Source: Eurosta solidaginis
Taxonomy: Eukaryota > Arthropoda > Insecta > Diptera > Tephritidae
Reading direction: 5' to 3'
NCBI RefSeq assembly: GCF_040869045.1
Contig: NC_090321.1
Span: forward strand, 77,347,183-77,411,182
Length of the DNA: 64,000 bases
Part shown: positions 1 through 10,904 of the stretch, one piece after another
How positions within the stretch are numbered: the first letter of the stretch is position 1
Layout of the letters: each line of letters opens with the position of its first letter
Position numbers and translations under genes: made by a program
Notes under the pieces: generated by a model
The model's database searches: none
Told to the model about the DNA's origin: nothing
Seen by the model: only the letters and a program-made list of their open reading frames with translations

Positions 1-614
1 ACACCTTTCATTTGATTCCCATATCGTACAAACACATTCTAGAGACACCCCTGGTCCACCTTTATGGCGATATCTCGAAACGGCGGCCACCTATGGACTA
101 AGGATCACTCCTTTTCAAAATACTCATTAACAGCTTTCCTTTGATACCCATATCGTACAAACATATTCTAGAGTCACCCCTGGTCCACCTTTATGGCGAT
201 TTCTCGAAAAGGCGTTCACCTATAGAACTAAAGCCCATTCCCTTTTAAAATACTCATTACCACCTTTCATTTGATACCCATATCGTACAAACACATTCTA
301 GAGTCACCCCTGGTCCACCTTAATGGCGATATCTCGAAAGGGCGTCCACCGATAGACCTAAGGCCCACTCCCTCTTAAAATGCTCAGTAACACCTTTCAT
401 TTGATACCCATATCGTACAAACAAATTCTAGAGTCAGCCCTGGTCCACCTTTATGGCGATATTCCTAAATGGCGTCCATCCATAGAACTATGGCCTACTC
501 TCTCTTAAAATACTCTTTAATACCTTCCATTTGATACACATGTCATACAACCACATTCCAAGGTTACCCTAGGTTCATTTTCCTACATGGTGATTTTCCT
601 TATTTTGTCTCCAT
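1..614. repeat. ~130-bp minisatellite, 3' part of Helentron H1
   Basis: Four to five tandem units spaced about 130 bp apart (starts near 1, 130, 260, 390 and 520). Each unit carries the landmarks 'catttgatacccatatcgta', 'ctggtccacctttatggcga' and 'gaactaaggcccactccc'. The array leads straight into a Helentron 3' terminus, so it is read as the tail of an element whose 5' end lies outside the window. No coding potential is seen. Confidence 0.9.
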
Positions 615-674
615 AGCTCTCAACTGAGTATGTAATGTTCGGTTACACCCGAACTTAGCCTTCCTTACTTGTTT
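615..674 (+). mobile_element. 3' terminus of Helentron H1
   Basis: A subterminal inverted repeat (agctctcaactgagtat, 615-631) is followed by a short hairpin at 637-654 (stem GTTCGG/CCGAAC, loop ttacac) and the end 'ccttccttacttgttt'. A terminal hairpin plus subterminal inverted repeat is known for Helentrons (DINE-1/HINE type). The same block ends the next element at 9788-9847, which supports calling it a true element end. Confidence 0.8.
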
Positions 675-815
675 ATACTCAGTTGAGCAGAGCTCACAGA
701 GTATATTAACATTGATTGGATAACGGTTGGTTGTACAGGTATAAAGGAATCGAGATAGATATAGACTTCCATATATCAAAATCATCAGTATCGAAAAAAA
801 ATTTGATTAAGCCAT

Positions 816-849
816 GTCCGTCCGTCCGTCCGTCCGTCCGTCTGTCCGT
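816..849 (+). repeat. (GTCC)n/(GTCT) microsatellite
   Basis: A run of GTCC units with one GTCT, the GTCY microsatellite typical of dipteran mini-me elements. It is followed by 'taacacgataacttgagtaa'. A diverged second copy of this block occurs at about 1586-1640. Confidence 0.9.
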
Positions 850-1999
850 TAACACGATAACTTGAGTAAATTTTGAGATATCTTGACGAAATTTGGTATG
901 TAGATTCCTGGGCGCTCATCTCAGATCGCTATTTAAAATGAACGATATCGGACTATAACCACGCCCACTTTTTCGATATCGAAAATTTCGAAAAATCGAA
1001 AAATTGCGATAATTCATTACCAAAGAGGGATAGAGCGATGAAACTTGGTGGGTGCGTTGAACTTATGACGCAGAATAGAAAATAAGTAAAATTTTGGACA
1101 ATGGGCGTGGCACCGCCCACTTTTAAAAGAAGGTAATTTAGAAGTTTTGCAAGCTGTAATTTGGCAGTCGTTGAAGATATCATGATGAAATTTGGCAGGA
1201 AGGTTACTCCTATTACTATATGTATGCTTAAAAAAAATTAGCAAAATCGGAGAACGACCACGCCCACTTTTAAACAAAAATTTTTTTTAAGTGAAATTTT
1301 TACAAAAAATTTAATATCTTTACAGTTTATAAGTAAATTATGTCAACATTCAACTCCAGTAATGATATGGTGCAACAAAATACAAAAATAAAAGAAAATT
1401 TCAAAATGGGCGTGGCTCCGCCCTTTTTCATTTGATTTGTCTAGGATACATTTAATGCCATAAGTCGAACAAAAATTTACCAATCCTTGTGAAATTTGGT
1501 AGCGACTTAGATTCTAGGACGATAACTGTTTTCTGTGAAAAAGGGCGAAATCGGTTGAATCCACGCCCAGTTTTTATACACAGTCGACCGTCTGTCCTTC
1601 CGCTCGGCCATTAACACGATAACTTGAGCAAAAATCGATATATCTTTACTAAACTCAGTTCACATAATTACTTGAACTCACTTTCTATTGGTATAAAAAA
1701 TGGCCGAAATCTGACTATGACCACGCACACTTTTTCGATATCGAAAATTACGAAAAATGAAAAAAGTGGCATAATTCTATACCAAATACGAAAAAAGGGT
1801 TGAAACATGGTAATTGGATTGGTTTATTGACGCAAAATATAACTTTAGAAAAAAACTTTGTAAAATAGGTGTGACACCTACCATATTAAGTAAAAGAAAA
1901 TGAAAAAGTTCTGCAGGGCGAAATCAAAAGCCCTTGGAATCATGGCAGGATTACTGTTCGTGGTATTACATATAAAAATAAATTAGCGGTACCCGACAG
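841..1999. repeat. Helentron core with degenerate repeats carrying GGGCGTGG boxes
   Basis: Noncoding core of H2. The motif 'ccacgcccactttt' or its complement 'gggcgtggc' recurs near 958, 1105, 1258, 1407, 1560 and (as ccacgcacac) 1718, roughly every 150 bp. The stretch after the first GTCY block (841-1030) is echoed at 1600-1790, including 'ctttttcgatatcgaaaat' in both copies, so the core contains an internal direct duplication about 750 bp apart. Open frames here are short and unlike any family known to me. Confidence 0.75.
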
Positions 2000-4900
2000 A
2001 TGATGTTCTGGGTCACCCTGGTCCACATTTTGGTCGATATCTCGAAAACGCCTTCACATATACAACTACCACCAGTCCCTTTTAAAATTGTTATTAATAC
2101 CTTTAATTTGACACCCATATTGTACAAACACATTATAGAGTCACCCCTGGTCCACCTTTATGGCGATATATCGAAAAAGCGTCCACCTATAGAACTAAGG
2201 CCCACTCCCTTTTAAAATACTCATTATCCCCTTTCGTGATACCCATAATGTATAAACGCATTCTAGAGTCAACCCTGGTCCACCTTTATAACGGTATCCC
2301 GAAAAGGCGTCCACCTATAGAATTAAGCCCCACTTCCTTTTAAAATACTCGTTAACACCTTTCATTTGATACCCATATCGTAAAAAATTCTAAAGTCACC
2401 CCTGGTCCACCTTTATGGCGATATCTCGAAAAGGCGTCCACCTATAGAACTAAGGCCCACTCCCTTTTAAAATACTCATTTACACCTTTCATTTGATACC
2501 TATATCGTACAAACAAATTCTAGAGTCATCCCTGGTCCACCTTTATGGCGATATCTCGAAAAGGCGTCCACCCATAGAACTAAGGCCCACCCACTTTTAA
2601 AATACTCATTAACACCTTTAATTTGATACCCATATCGTACAAATTAATTCTAGAGTCACCCCTGGTCCACCTATATGGCGATATCTCGAAAAGGCGTCCA
2701 CCTATAGAACTAAGGCCCACACCCTTTTAAAATACTCATTAACACCTTTCGTGTGATACCCATATTGTACAAACGCATTCTAGAGTCATCCCTGGTCCAC
2801 CTTTATGGCGATATCTCGAAAAGGCGTCCACCTATAGAACTAAGGCCCACTCCCTTTCAAAATACTCATTAACACCTTTCGTTTGATACCCATATTGTAC
2901 AAACGCATTCTAGAGTCATCCCTGGTCCACCTTTATGGCGATATCTCGAAAAGGCGTCCACCCATAGAACTAAGGCCCACCCACTTTTAAAATACTCATT
3001 AACACCTTTCGTTTGATACCCATATTGTACAAACGCATTCTAGAGTCATCCCTGGTCCACCTTTATGGCGATATCTCGAAAAGGCGTCCACCTATAGAAC
3101 TAAGGCCCACTCCCTTTTAAAATACTCGTTAACACCTTTCATTTGATACCCATATCGTAAAAAATTCTAAAGTCACCCCTGGTCCACCTTTATGGCCATA
3201 TCTCGAAAAGGCGTCCACCTATAGAACTAAGGCCCACTTCCTTTTAAAATACTCGTTAACACCTTTCATTTGATACCCATATCGTAAAAAATTCTAAAGT
3301 CACCCCTGGTCCACCTTTATGGCGATATCTCGAAAAGGCGTCCACCTATAGAACTAAGGCCCACTCCCTTTTAAAATACTCATTTACACCTTTCATTTGA
3401 TACCTATATCGTACAAACAAATTCTAGAGTCATCCCTGGTCCACCTTTATGGCGATATCTCGAAAAGGCGTCCACCCATAGAACTAAGGCCCACCCACTT
3501 TTAAAATACTCATTAACACCTTTCATTTGATACCCATATCGTACAAACAAATTCTAGAGTCATCCCTAGTCCACCTTTATGGCGATATCTCGAAAAGGCG
3601 TCCACCCATAGAACTAAGGCCCACCCACTTTTAAAATACTCATTAACACCTTTAATTTGATACCCATATCGTACAAATTAATTCTAGAGTCACCCCTGGT
3701 CCACCTTTATGACGATATCTCGAAAAGGCGTCCACCTATAGAACTAAGGCCCACACCCTTTTAAAATAATCACTAACACCTTTCATTTGATACCCATATC
3801 GTACAAACAAATTCTAGAGTCATCCCTGGTCCACCTTTATGGCGATATCTCGAAAAGGCGTCCACCCATAGAACTAAGGCCCACCCACTTTTAAAATACT
3901 CATTAACACCTTTCGTTTGATACCCATATTGTACAAACGCATTCTAGAGTCATCCCTGGTCCACCTTTTGGCGATATCTCGAAAAGGCGTCCACCCATAG
4001 AACTAAGGCCCACCCACTTTTAAAATACTCATTAACACCTTTAATTTGATGCCGATATCGTACAAATTAATTCTAGAGTCACCTCTGGTCCACCTTTATG
4101 GCGATATCTCGAAAAGGCGTCCACCTATAGAACTAAGGCCCACACCCTTTTAAAATACTCATTAACACATTTCATTTGATACCCATATCGTACAAACAAA
4201 TTCTAGAGTCATCCCTGGTCCACCTTTATGGCGATATCTCGAAAAGGCGTCCACCCATAGAACTAAGGCCCACCCACTTTTAGAATACTCATTAACACCT
4301 TTCGTTTGATACCCATATTGTACAAACGCATTCTAGAGTCATCCCTGGTCCACCTTTATTGCGATATCTCGAAAAGGCGTCCACCTATAGAACTAAGGCC
4401 CATACCCTTTTAAAATACTCATTAACACCTTTCGTTTGATACCCATATTGTACAAACGCATTCTAGAGTCATCCCTGGTCCACCTTTATGGCGATATCTC
4501 GAAAAGGCGTCCACCTATAGAACTAAGGCCCACTCCCTTTTAAAATACTCGTTAACACCTTTCATTTGATACCCATATCGTAAAAAATTCTAAAGTCACC
4601 CCTGGTCCACCTTTATGGCCATATCTCGAAAAGGCGTCCACCTATAGAACTAAGGCCCACACCCTTTTAAAATACTCATTAACACCTTTCGTTTGATACC
4701 CATATCGTACAAACAAATTCTAGAGTCATCCCTGGTCCACCTTTATAACGATATCCCGAAAAGGCGTCCACCTATAGAATTAAGGCCCACTTCCTTTTAA
4801 AATACTCGTTAACACCTTTCATTTGATACCCATATCGTAAAAGATTCTAAAGTCACCCCTGGTCCACCTTTATGGCGATATCTCGAAAAGGCGTCCACCT

Positions 4901-5180
4901 ATAGAACTAAGGCCCACTCCCTTTTAAAATACTCATTAACACCTTTCATTTGATACCCATATCGTACAAACAAATTCTAGAGTCATCCCTGGTCCACCTT
5001 TATGGCGATATCTCGAAAAGGCGTCCACCCATAGAACTAAGGCCCACCCACTTTTAAAATACTCATTAACACCTTTCATTTGATACCCATATCGTACAAA
5101 TTAATTCTAGAGTCACCCCTGGTCCACCTTTATGGCGATATCTCGAAAAGGCGTCCACCTACAGAACTAAGGCCCAAAAT
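2000..5180. repeat. Main ~130-bp minisatellite array (about 24 units)
   Basis: Tandem units of about 130 bp, with shorter variants of about 124 bp where 'cgtaaaaaattctaaagtc' replaces 'cgtacaaacaaattctagagtc'. At least four subtypes recur: A ('ttgtacaaacgcattc'), B ('cgtaaaaaattctaaag'), C ('cgtacaaacaaattc') and D ('cgtacaaattaattc'). The order B-C-D appears three times, hinting at higher-order duplication. The last unit is cut at 'aaaatactca' where the non-LTR element begins. The array has no conserved reading frame. Confidence 0.95.
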
Positions 5181-5221
5181 ACTCACCACTTGTTGGCGAA
5201 GAAGACAAATTACAACGCAAG

Positions 5222-5986
5222 ATGGATGAGCAGAGAATGGCAATTGTTGATGAGTTGACAGCAGTAATGAAAAAGACAATAGCCGATTCCGAAGACAGGG
5301 TGATGCAGAAAATAGGTGAGTTGGCTGCTGAGACAGCAAACCTCAAGCAAATCATCACAACAATGGAAACAAGAGTGACTACATTAGAAAACTCTTATCG
5401 TGAGGTTGCAGCTCTGCGCAGTGAAATTGTTGCTGTTCGGAGCCAGCTTAACGAGCTAGAAAGCAGCGCAGTCGCTACTGACATTATTATTAATGGTATC
5501 CCACTTGATTCCGAAGAGAGTTTGCCTGATATATTCGCCAACATATGCAAAGCTGTGAAACTCACCCCACCACCATTGCGTGATGCTTTTAGAATAAGAA
5601 AAGCAAAAAGCAAAACGCAAAACAACAGCAATAACATGAGTGTCATGCCTATTGTTGTAAAACTGTGCTCTGCGCGCGAACGAAACCAGCTGTTCAAGTC
5701 TATTGCTGCATTTTGTAAACATAAACAGAGATCGCTTGTGCTGTCGGATATTAATATACCTGGCTATGGATCTGTTTATATACATGAGAGTTTGCCAAAG
5801 AGACTAAGAGAAGTTATGTCTTATACTACGAAGATGAAGAAAAAGAGGCTTTTAGCATCTGCGTTCTCAGTTCGTGGAAAAGTTTTTGTACGATTAAAGC
5901 CCAATGAAGAGCCTAAATTGATAGCTAGCAAAGAGGAAGTGGATTCTCTTTTGAGCACCGGAGATGGAAAAGGAGCAGCTGATTAA
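5222..5986 (+). CDS. NLR-1 ORF1 protein (RNA-binding, coiled coil)
   Basis: A 254-residue ORF beginning near the element's 5' end. The first ~85 residues are rich in heptad-like E, K, L and I and look like a coiled coil (ELTAVMKKTIADSEDRVMQ, then LEN and LNELES). Residues ~85-250 (TDIIINGIPLDSEE onward, with basic stretches KMKKKRLL and FVRLKPNEE) resemble the RRM-plus-C-terminal layout of L1-like ORF1 proteins. There are no CCHC knuckles. In this family ORF1p coats the element RNA and aids target-primed reverse transcription. The frame is intact; ORF2 starts about 150 bp downstream. Confidence 0.7.
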   Translation: MDEQRMAIVDELTAVMKKTIADSEDRVMQKIGELAAETANLKQIITTMETRVTTLENSYREVAALRSEIVAVRSQLNELESSAVATDIIINGIPLDSEESLPDIFANICKAVKLTPPPLRDAFRIRKAKSKTQNNSNNMSVMPIVVKLCSARERNQLFKSIAAFCKHKQRSLVLSDINIPGYGSVYIHESLPKRLREVMSYTTKMKKKRLLASAFSVRGKVFVRLKPNEEPKLIASKEEVDSLLSTGDGKGAAD

Positions 5987-6135
5987 TATGACCATACTTT
6001 TAGTTATATTTCTTTGTTTTTTTGCATTAGGAATATTTATTAATATGTTTAAGTTTTTATTTTATTCTTTAACCACTTTTCATATGTACTCTCCTGTAGA
6101 CCCTTCTCTGTTATGCACTCTAGTATGTTGGCAAT

Positions 6136-8972
6136 TTGAAACGCACACTTGTGGATTTATTTATGAAGGTAAATAGCTCAGCTGTTGGCTCTAATGAATG
6201 CAACAATAAGATAGTACTGAAGATTTTGAGTGATTGCCATCCTGGATTTCAGGTTTGTCATTTTAACTCGAGAAGTTTGAATCAAACAAAACTTGATTAC
6301 TTAAATCACGTTTTTAGCTCTGCGTGTATTGATGTCTTGTGTATTACTGAAACTTGGTTTCAGAATGATATGGCTTATTATAATTACCAATTTCTTGATT
6401 ACTGTATTGTAAGGAATGACAGACAGCAAGACAAGCGCGGTGGTGGTATTGCGATCTATTATAAAAAGGCATTGCAGGGAAGAGTAATTGGCAGGTCAGA
6501 TCAACTTGATCCTGTGGAGTTTTTGATGTTTGAGTTCTTCAATAATTTTGAGCGTTGCCTTATTGTATGTGTATATAATCCAAAAAAGTCATATGATTTG
6601 GGTAACTTTTTTAAGAGTTTCGATAAATATAGTGCAATTTATGAACACATACTCTTGTGTGGAGACTTAAATATTGATTTGCTTGTGGAAAACGATCGGT
6701 CCAAACATTTTGTTGATAGCATATCAGGCGTAGGATTGGAAGTTGTAAATAAACTTGCTACTCGTTTCGGACCCCATTGCAAACCTAGTTTACTAGATGT
6801 ATTTTGTGTGGCTGACATGGGCAATGTCTTACATTTTGATCAGCTTTCTCTGGGAGGTATTAGCGACCATGACTTAATTTTTTTGAGTTATAATGTAGTT
6901 TTGCAATCTACGAATAATATCTCAATAGAATCAATGTCAGAGCTTTAGCTGCTGAAGCATCTTCACTTCCTTGGAATGACAGTTGGTTTGAAGCAAACAT
7001 AAATAAAAAAGTTGAAAATTTTTCCAATTTGGTTAACTACCTATTTGATAAATATGTCCCATTTAAGAAAATTAGAGTGAACAAAAATAAGCAACCATGG
7101 TTCAGTCGAGATGTACTTCAGGCAATAAAAGCAAGAAATAAAAGCTATTCACTTTGGAGGAAATCTCCTTGTGAAGAAAACTGGCAGGCTTATAAGATAT
7201 TGCGAAACAGAGCTACGAAAATTACTAGGGATGCCAAAAGGGGTTATTTCCGAAGCAAACTTGATGTATGTCTACCACCAAAGATTCTATGGAATAATCT
7301 AAAACAACTTGGTATTAAGAATGATTTAAAATCGGAATGCTCGATTGAGGCTGATGTAATGAATGATTTCTTTGCTACCAAGTTACCGAATGAGAGTGAG
7401 TCAAATATTTCCAGCGACGATTCTTTGTTTGATTGGTGCAATAAATTTAACTTTTCTAATATTACTGAATCTGAAACAATACAATCCATATTTTCAATAA
7501 AATCAAATGCAACAGGGGAAGATAAAATAAGTCTAAGATTTATTAAACTTATATTACCATATGTGATTGCGCCATTAACGCATATTTTAAATTTTGCTTT
7601 AACATCTCTAAGTTTTCCTGATGCTTGGAAGGTGGCTAATATTATACCTATTCCAAAAAAGGTTAATGCTTCCCAACCATGTGATTTTCGGCCAATAAGT
7701 ATTCTTCCCTGTTTATCAAAAGTTTTGGAGAAGCTCTTATCGAACCAGATTAGGAAATATCTGACTGAAGAAACTCTGCTTTCGGAAAATCAATCAGGTT
7801 ATCGCATTGGACATAGTTGCTCAACCGCTATGCTCAAGGTTTTAGAAGACATACGACCAAAATTTGACAATGACGAACTCACAATTCTTACGTTATTGGA
7901 CTTCTCTAAGGCATTCGACACGGTCTGCCACAGAATTCTCCTGCATAAGCTAAAAAAATATTTTGGATTCAGTAGCGATGCTGTGAAGCTGCTTGAGAGC
8001 TATTTGACAAACAGGTACCAACGGGTAATATGTGGGGATCGTGGATCCAGGTTATTACCAGTAAAATCTGGGGTTCCACAGGGTTCTATTCTTGGTCCAA
8101 TTTTATTTAGTTTGTACATTAATGACATAGAAAAATGCTGTCGTAAAGTATCCATTCATCTCTACGCGGATGATGCTCAGATATACCTTTCTGCCCCTCT
8201 TGGCTTAATAGAGGATTTAGTTTGCTGATTAAATGAAGATTTAGAAGCTACATTTCAATGGTCTAAAAGGAACAAGCTACACCTTAATGCATCCAAAACA
8301 CAGGCGATCGCTATTTCACATTTTTCCTACAATCTGAATGGCATTTCTCCGATAGTTATAAATGGAAGTGTTGTGAAATATGAGAAGAATGTCAAAACTC
8401 TTGGATTTATCTTAAATAAGCACCTAACTTGTGTTGATCATGTGAATTCCTCAATTAGTAGGTTATATTATATGTTAAGGCATTTATGGAAAACGGCTTA
8501 TTTTATTCGAGAAGATATAAAACTTAAACTTGTCAAAAGTCTATTAATACCAATAATATCTTACCATGAATTGATATATGGTTGCCTGGATAAAGCTTCC
8601 ATGAACAAATATCAACTACTGATTAATAATTGTGCCAGATATATCTATCTTAAACGGTAATATGATCATATTTCGAACCTCTCAAAAACTATTCTTGAAT
8701 GCAGTTTATCAGCATTCTTTGACCGTCGTTTACTAATATTTATACATAAGATTATCTTTTCTCGTACGCCGGAATGCCTTTTTGTAAAACTTACTTTCGC
8801 ACAATCATCCCGTACTTGCAATCTAATTGTACCGCATTTTAAGTATTCAGTAACATCGAGAATGTTTTTCGTTAGGGCTGTGCAGTTGTGGAATGCTTTG
8901 CCTAATAAAGTAAAGTTAGAATCAAATCCTAAGCGCTTCAAATTAGCTGTACATCACACCCTTTGTTCTTGA
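6136..8972 (+). pseudogene. NLR-1 ORF2 (endonuclease and reverse transcriptase), broken
   Basis: Encodes the enzyme that nicks target DNA and copies the element RNA. Residues 1-270 (6136-6948) form an APE-type endonuclease with 'ITETWF', 'LLCGDLNIDLL' and 'GGISDHDLIFL'. The reverse transcriptase follows at 7029-8228 with 'DFRPISILPCLSKVLEK', 'LLDFSKAFDTV', 'GVPQGSILGPILFSLYIND' and the catalytic 'YADDAQ'. The C-terminal part has the 'QLWNALPNKVK' type ending. A frameshift lies near 6915-6930 (the second frame opens just upstream of 6948), and in-frame stops are at 8226-8228 (TGA) and 8658-8660 (TAA). The natural end is TGA at 8970-8972. Both catalytic domains keep their key residues. Confidence 0.85.
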
Positions 8973-9145
8973 ACATTCTTATGTGTTTTACTTTTTCTTT
9001 TTTGCTTACCTCCATGGAACATATGCTGTATGGTTTGAATGTTACTTCTATTTTTGTTTCTAGCTTTTAAACTTACTTTGTACTAGTAATAAGAATAATA
9101 ACAAATATGGCACTGTAAAAGACTATGTCTTATACGTGTATTTTA

Positions 9146-9168
9146 AATAAATAAATAAATAAATAAAA
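9146..9168 (+). repeat. (AAAT)n tail of NLR-1
   Basis: 'aaataaataaataaataaa' at the junction with the resumed minisatellite. Short A-rich repeat tails are a hallmark of non-LTR elements, where priming starts on the RNA 3' end. Confidence 0.85.
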
Positions 9169-9787
9169 TTAACACCTTTCGTTTGATACCCATATTGTAC
9201 AAACGCATTCTAGAGTCACCTCTGGTCCACCTTTATAACGATACCCCGAAAAGGCGTCCACCTATAGAACTAAGGCCTACTCCCTTTTAAAATACTCTTT
9301 AACACCTTTCATTTGATATCCATATCGTACAAACAAATTCTAGAGTCACCCCTGGTCCACCTTTATGGCAATATCTCGAAAAGGCGTCAACCCATAGAAC
9401 TAAGGCCCACTCCCTTTTAAAACACTCATTAACACCTTTCGTTTGATACCCTTATTGTACAAACGCATTCTAGAGTCACCCCTGGTCCACCTTTATAACG
9501 ATATACCGAAAAGGCGTCCACCTATAGAACTAAGGCCCACTCTGTTTTAAAATACTCATTAACACCTTTCATTTGATACCCATATCGTACAAACAAATTC
9601 TAGAGTCAGCCCTGGTCCACCTTTATGGCGATATCTCGAAAAGGTGTCCACCTATAGAACTATGGCCCACTCCTTCTTAAAATACTCTTTAATACCTGCC
9701 ATTTGATACGCATGTCATACAAACACATTCAAGGGTTACCCGAGGTTCATTTTCCTACATGGTGATTTTCCCTTATTTTGTCTCCAT
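9169..9787. repeat. ~130-bp minisatellite, distal segment of H2
   Basis: About 4.7 further units of the same minisatellite after the non-LTR insertion, starting 'ttaacacctttcgtttga'. Several units carry the variant 'tttataacgatataccg'. The last unit runs into the H2 3' terminus with the same degenerate sequence (cattttcctacatggtgat) that precedes the H1 terminus at 575-600. Confidence 0.93.
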
Positions 9788-9847
9788 AGCTCTCAACTGA
9801 GTATGTAATGTTCGGTTACACCCGAACTTAGCCTTCCTTACTTGTTT
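9788..9847 (+). mobile_element. 3' terminus of Helentron H2
   Basis: Subterminal repeat 9788-9804, hairpin 9810-9827 and end 'cttacttgttttt', almost identical to 615-674. Together with the 5' block at 675 this defines the outer limits of H2. Confidence 0.8.
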
Positions 9848-9949
9848 TTAATTTCTTTTCTATTACTAAGTTAAATTCATTTTTAGCACGCTTTTATTAG
9901 CTTGGCCTGTATGTAACGGAATCTTTGAGCTTAATTTTAACCAGTTTCT

Positions 9950-10190
9950 AGAAGTCTGATTAATTTGAAACTTTGCATACGTATCAAGGACCGATGACAA
10001 TGCATTAATGTGATGGTATGGTGACATAATGTCAACGGCCATAAGGTCAATTGGCCTTATCACCACTTTGAATGGCGATAAGTTTGATTGCAACTTTGCA
10101 CACCTATCAAGGCTCGATGACAATGCATTAATGTGATGGTGTGGTAACATAAGGTCAACGGCCATAAGGTCAATTATTACCACATAGCCA
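9950..10190. repeat. Two-copy tandem duplication (~120 bp)
   Basis: The block 'gacaatgcattaatgtgatg' plus 'aaggtcaacggccataaggt' (or 'aatgtcaacggccataaggt') occurs twice, centred near 10010 and 10130, with about 90 percent identity by eye. The long minus-strand frame across it is a by-product of the repetition. Unidentified. Confidence 0.8.
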
Positions 10191-10520
10191 TTTAGCTGAT
10201 TTTTTCATGTAAAGTACAAAACCGGCGATTTTTTGAAATATTTGTATGGTGAGCCCCCAGGTGAGTTCTAGGGGGTGTGCCACTGGCATCGGTGGGTCGG
10301 GCCTCCAAAGTTAGTGGGGGTCGGTCATACATTTGGACTCGATTGGAGCACTCTAAATGGGTCAAAGTGGGATTTTTCAAAATTTGCCCCTACCCAAAAG
10401 TTCGACCCAAATTGGGGGACATCAGAATTCGTTTTAGAGGTATGGTTCCTTCCGTAAACTTCTTATTTTGATCCCTAGAATACGATTTTCACAGGGCAAT
10501 GAGCGATTTTTAAATCGACC
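10191..10520. repeat. MITE-like dispersed repeat fragment (TAGGGTGGGTC family)
   Basis: The segment 10385-10520 (gcccctacccaaaagttcga, then ttcgttttagaggtatggtt and tcttattttgatccctagaa) is also found at 63097-63245 and, inverted, at 62630-62770. It ends 'aaatcgacccgccctatta', the complement of a TAGGGYGGGTCGATTT terminus. Only one end is recognisable here. No coding content is credible. Confidence 0.7.
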
Positions 10521-10899
10521 CGCCCTATTATGCATGCATATACAAAGTTACTACAGTTTTAAAGGTACATATTTAATTTTTCCCAAATTTCGGACTGAAA
10601 TCCGGGCCCGGTGGGAATCCCACCCTTACCACCCCCCTCTCGGCGGGCCTGATTGGGTTCAATTAGGTGTAATCGTAGCAAGCCCTATATGTCACCAAAT
10701 ATGCAATTTGTAGATGCTGGTCGTCGTTTCCAATATCTTATGTGTAAAGTAACAACAAAAGGTAAAAGAAATCTTTCACTTTACTTGTGTTCATTGATCC
10801 ATATTTCTTCTCAACAGTGCCAACTGAATATTTCCAACATTTGGATCACACCGGACAGCGTGTCGATAAATATGAACGTCCTGAACTTGTATTGGGCAC
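10521..10899. other. Unassigned spacer
   Basis: No element or gene recognised. It contains 'gcatgcatat' near the left end and a GC-rich patch around 10600-10650. Frames open across 10650-11130 run into the CCT7-like segment in a different frame and are not credible by themselves. A peptide just upstream of the CCT7 match (10815-10900, '[13 protein letters not shown]') is clean but unidentified. Confidence 0.5.
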
Positions 10900-10904
10900 A
10901 TATG

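Larger units (their letters stand above)
5190..9168 (+). mobile_element. NLR-1, CR1/jockey-group non-LTR retrotransposon
   Basis: A near full-length element with two ORFs (coiled-coil ORF1; endonuclease plus reverse transcriptase ORF2) and a 3' tail of AAAT units ending near 9168. The minisatellite stops at 'aaaatactca' before it and resumes with 'ttaacacctttcg' after it, so it inserted inside a repeat unit. No target-site duplication of useful length is visible. ORF2 is broken by one frameshift and two stops, so the copy is probably dead. The clade is inferred from RT motifs, not from a tree. Confidence 0.85.
675..9847 (+). mobile_element. Helentron H2 (mini-me/DINE-1-like), non-autonomous, satellite-expanded and interrupted
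   Basis: The 5' end (atactcagttgagcagagct, 675-694) is complementary to the 3' subterminal repeat at 9788-9804. The 3' end has the same hairpin (9810-9827) and 'cttacttgttt' end as H1. In between lie a (GTCC)n microsatellite, a degenerate core, a long ~130-bp minisatellite and an inserted non-LTR element. This order (subterminal repeat, GTCY microsatellite, core, minisatellite, hairpin) matches described mini-me/HINE elements. No Rep/helicase gene is visible, so the element is non-autonomous. Two nested or chained elements that happen to share ends cannot be excluded. Confidence 0.65.

Noticed and set aside
2000..2215. 71-codon frame in the minisatellite as a gene
   Set aside because: It follows repeat sequence, is not kept in neighbouring units and has no domain.
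1..5180. CRISPR-like array from regular repeats
   Set aside because: Units are contiguous 130-bp tandem repeats without unique spacers, in a fly-type genome with Helentron ends.
5395..5785. Minus-strand frames of 100 and 109 codons in NLR-1 ORF1
   Set aside because: Shadows of the intact 254-codon ORF1 on the plus strand.
675..9847. Helitron Rep/helicase gene in H2
   Set aside because: No helicase or HUH motif was seen; all long frames belong to the inserted non-LTR element.
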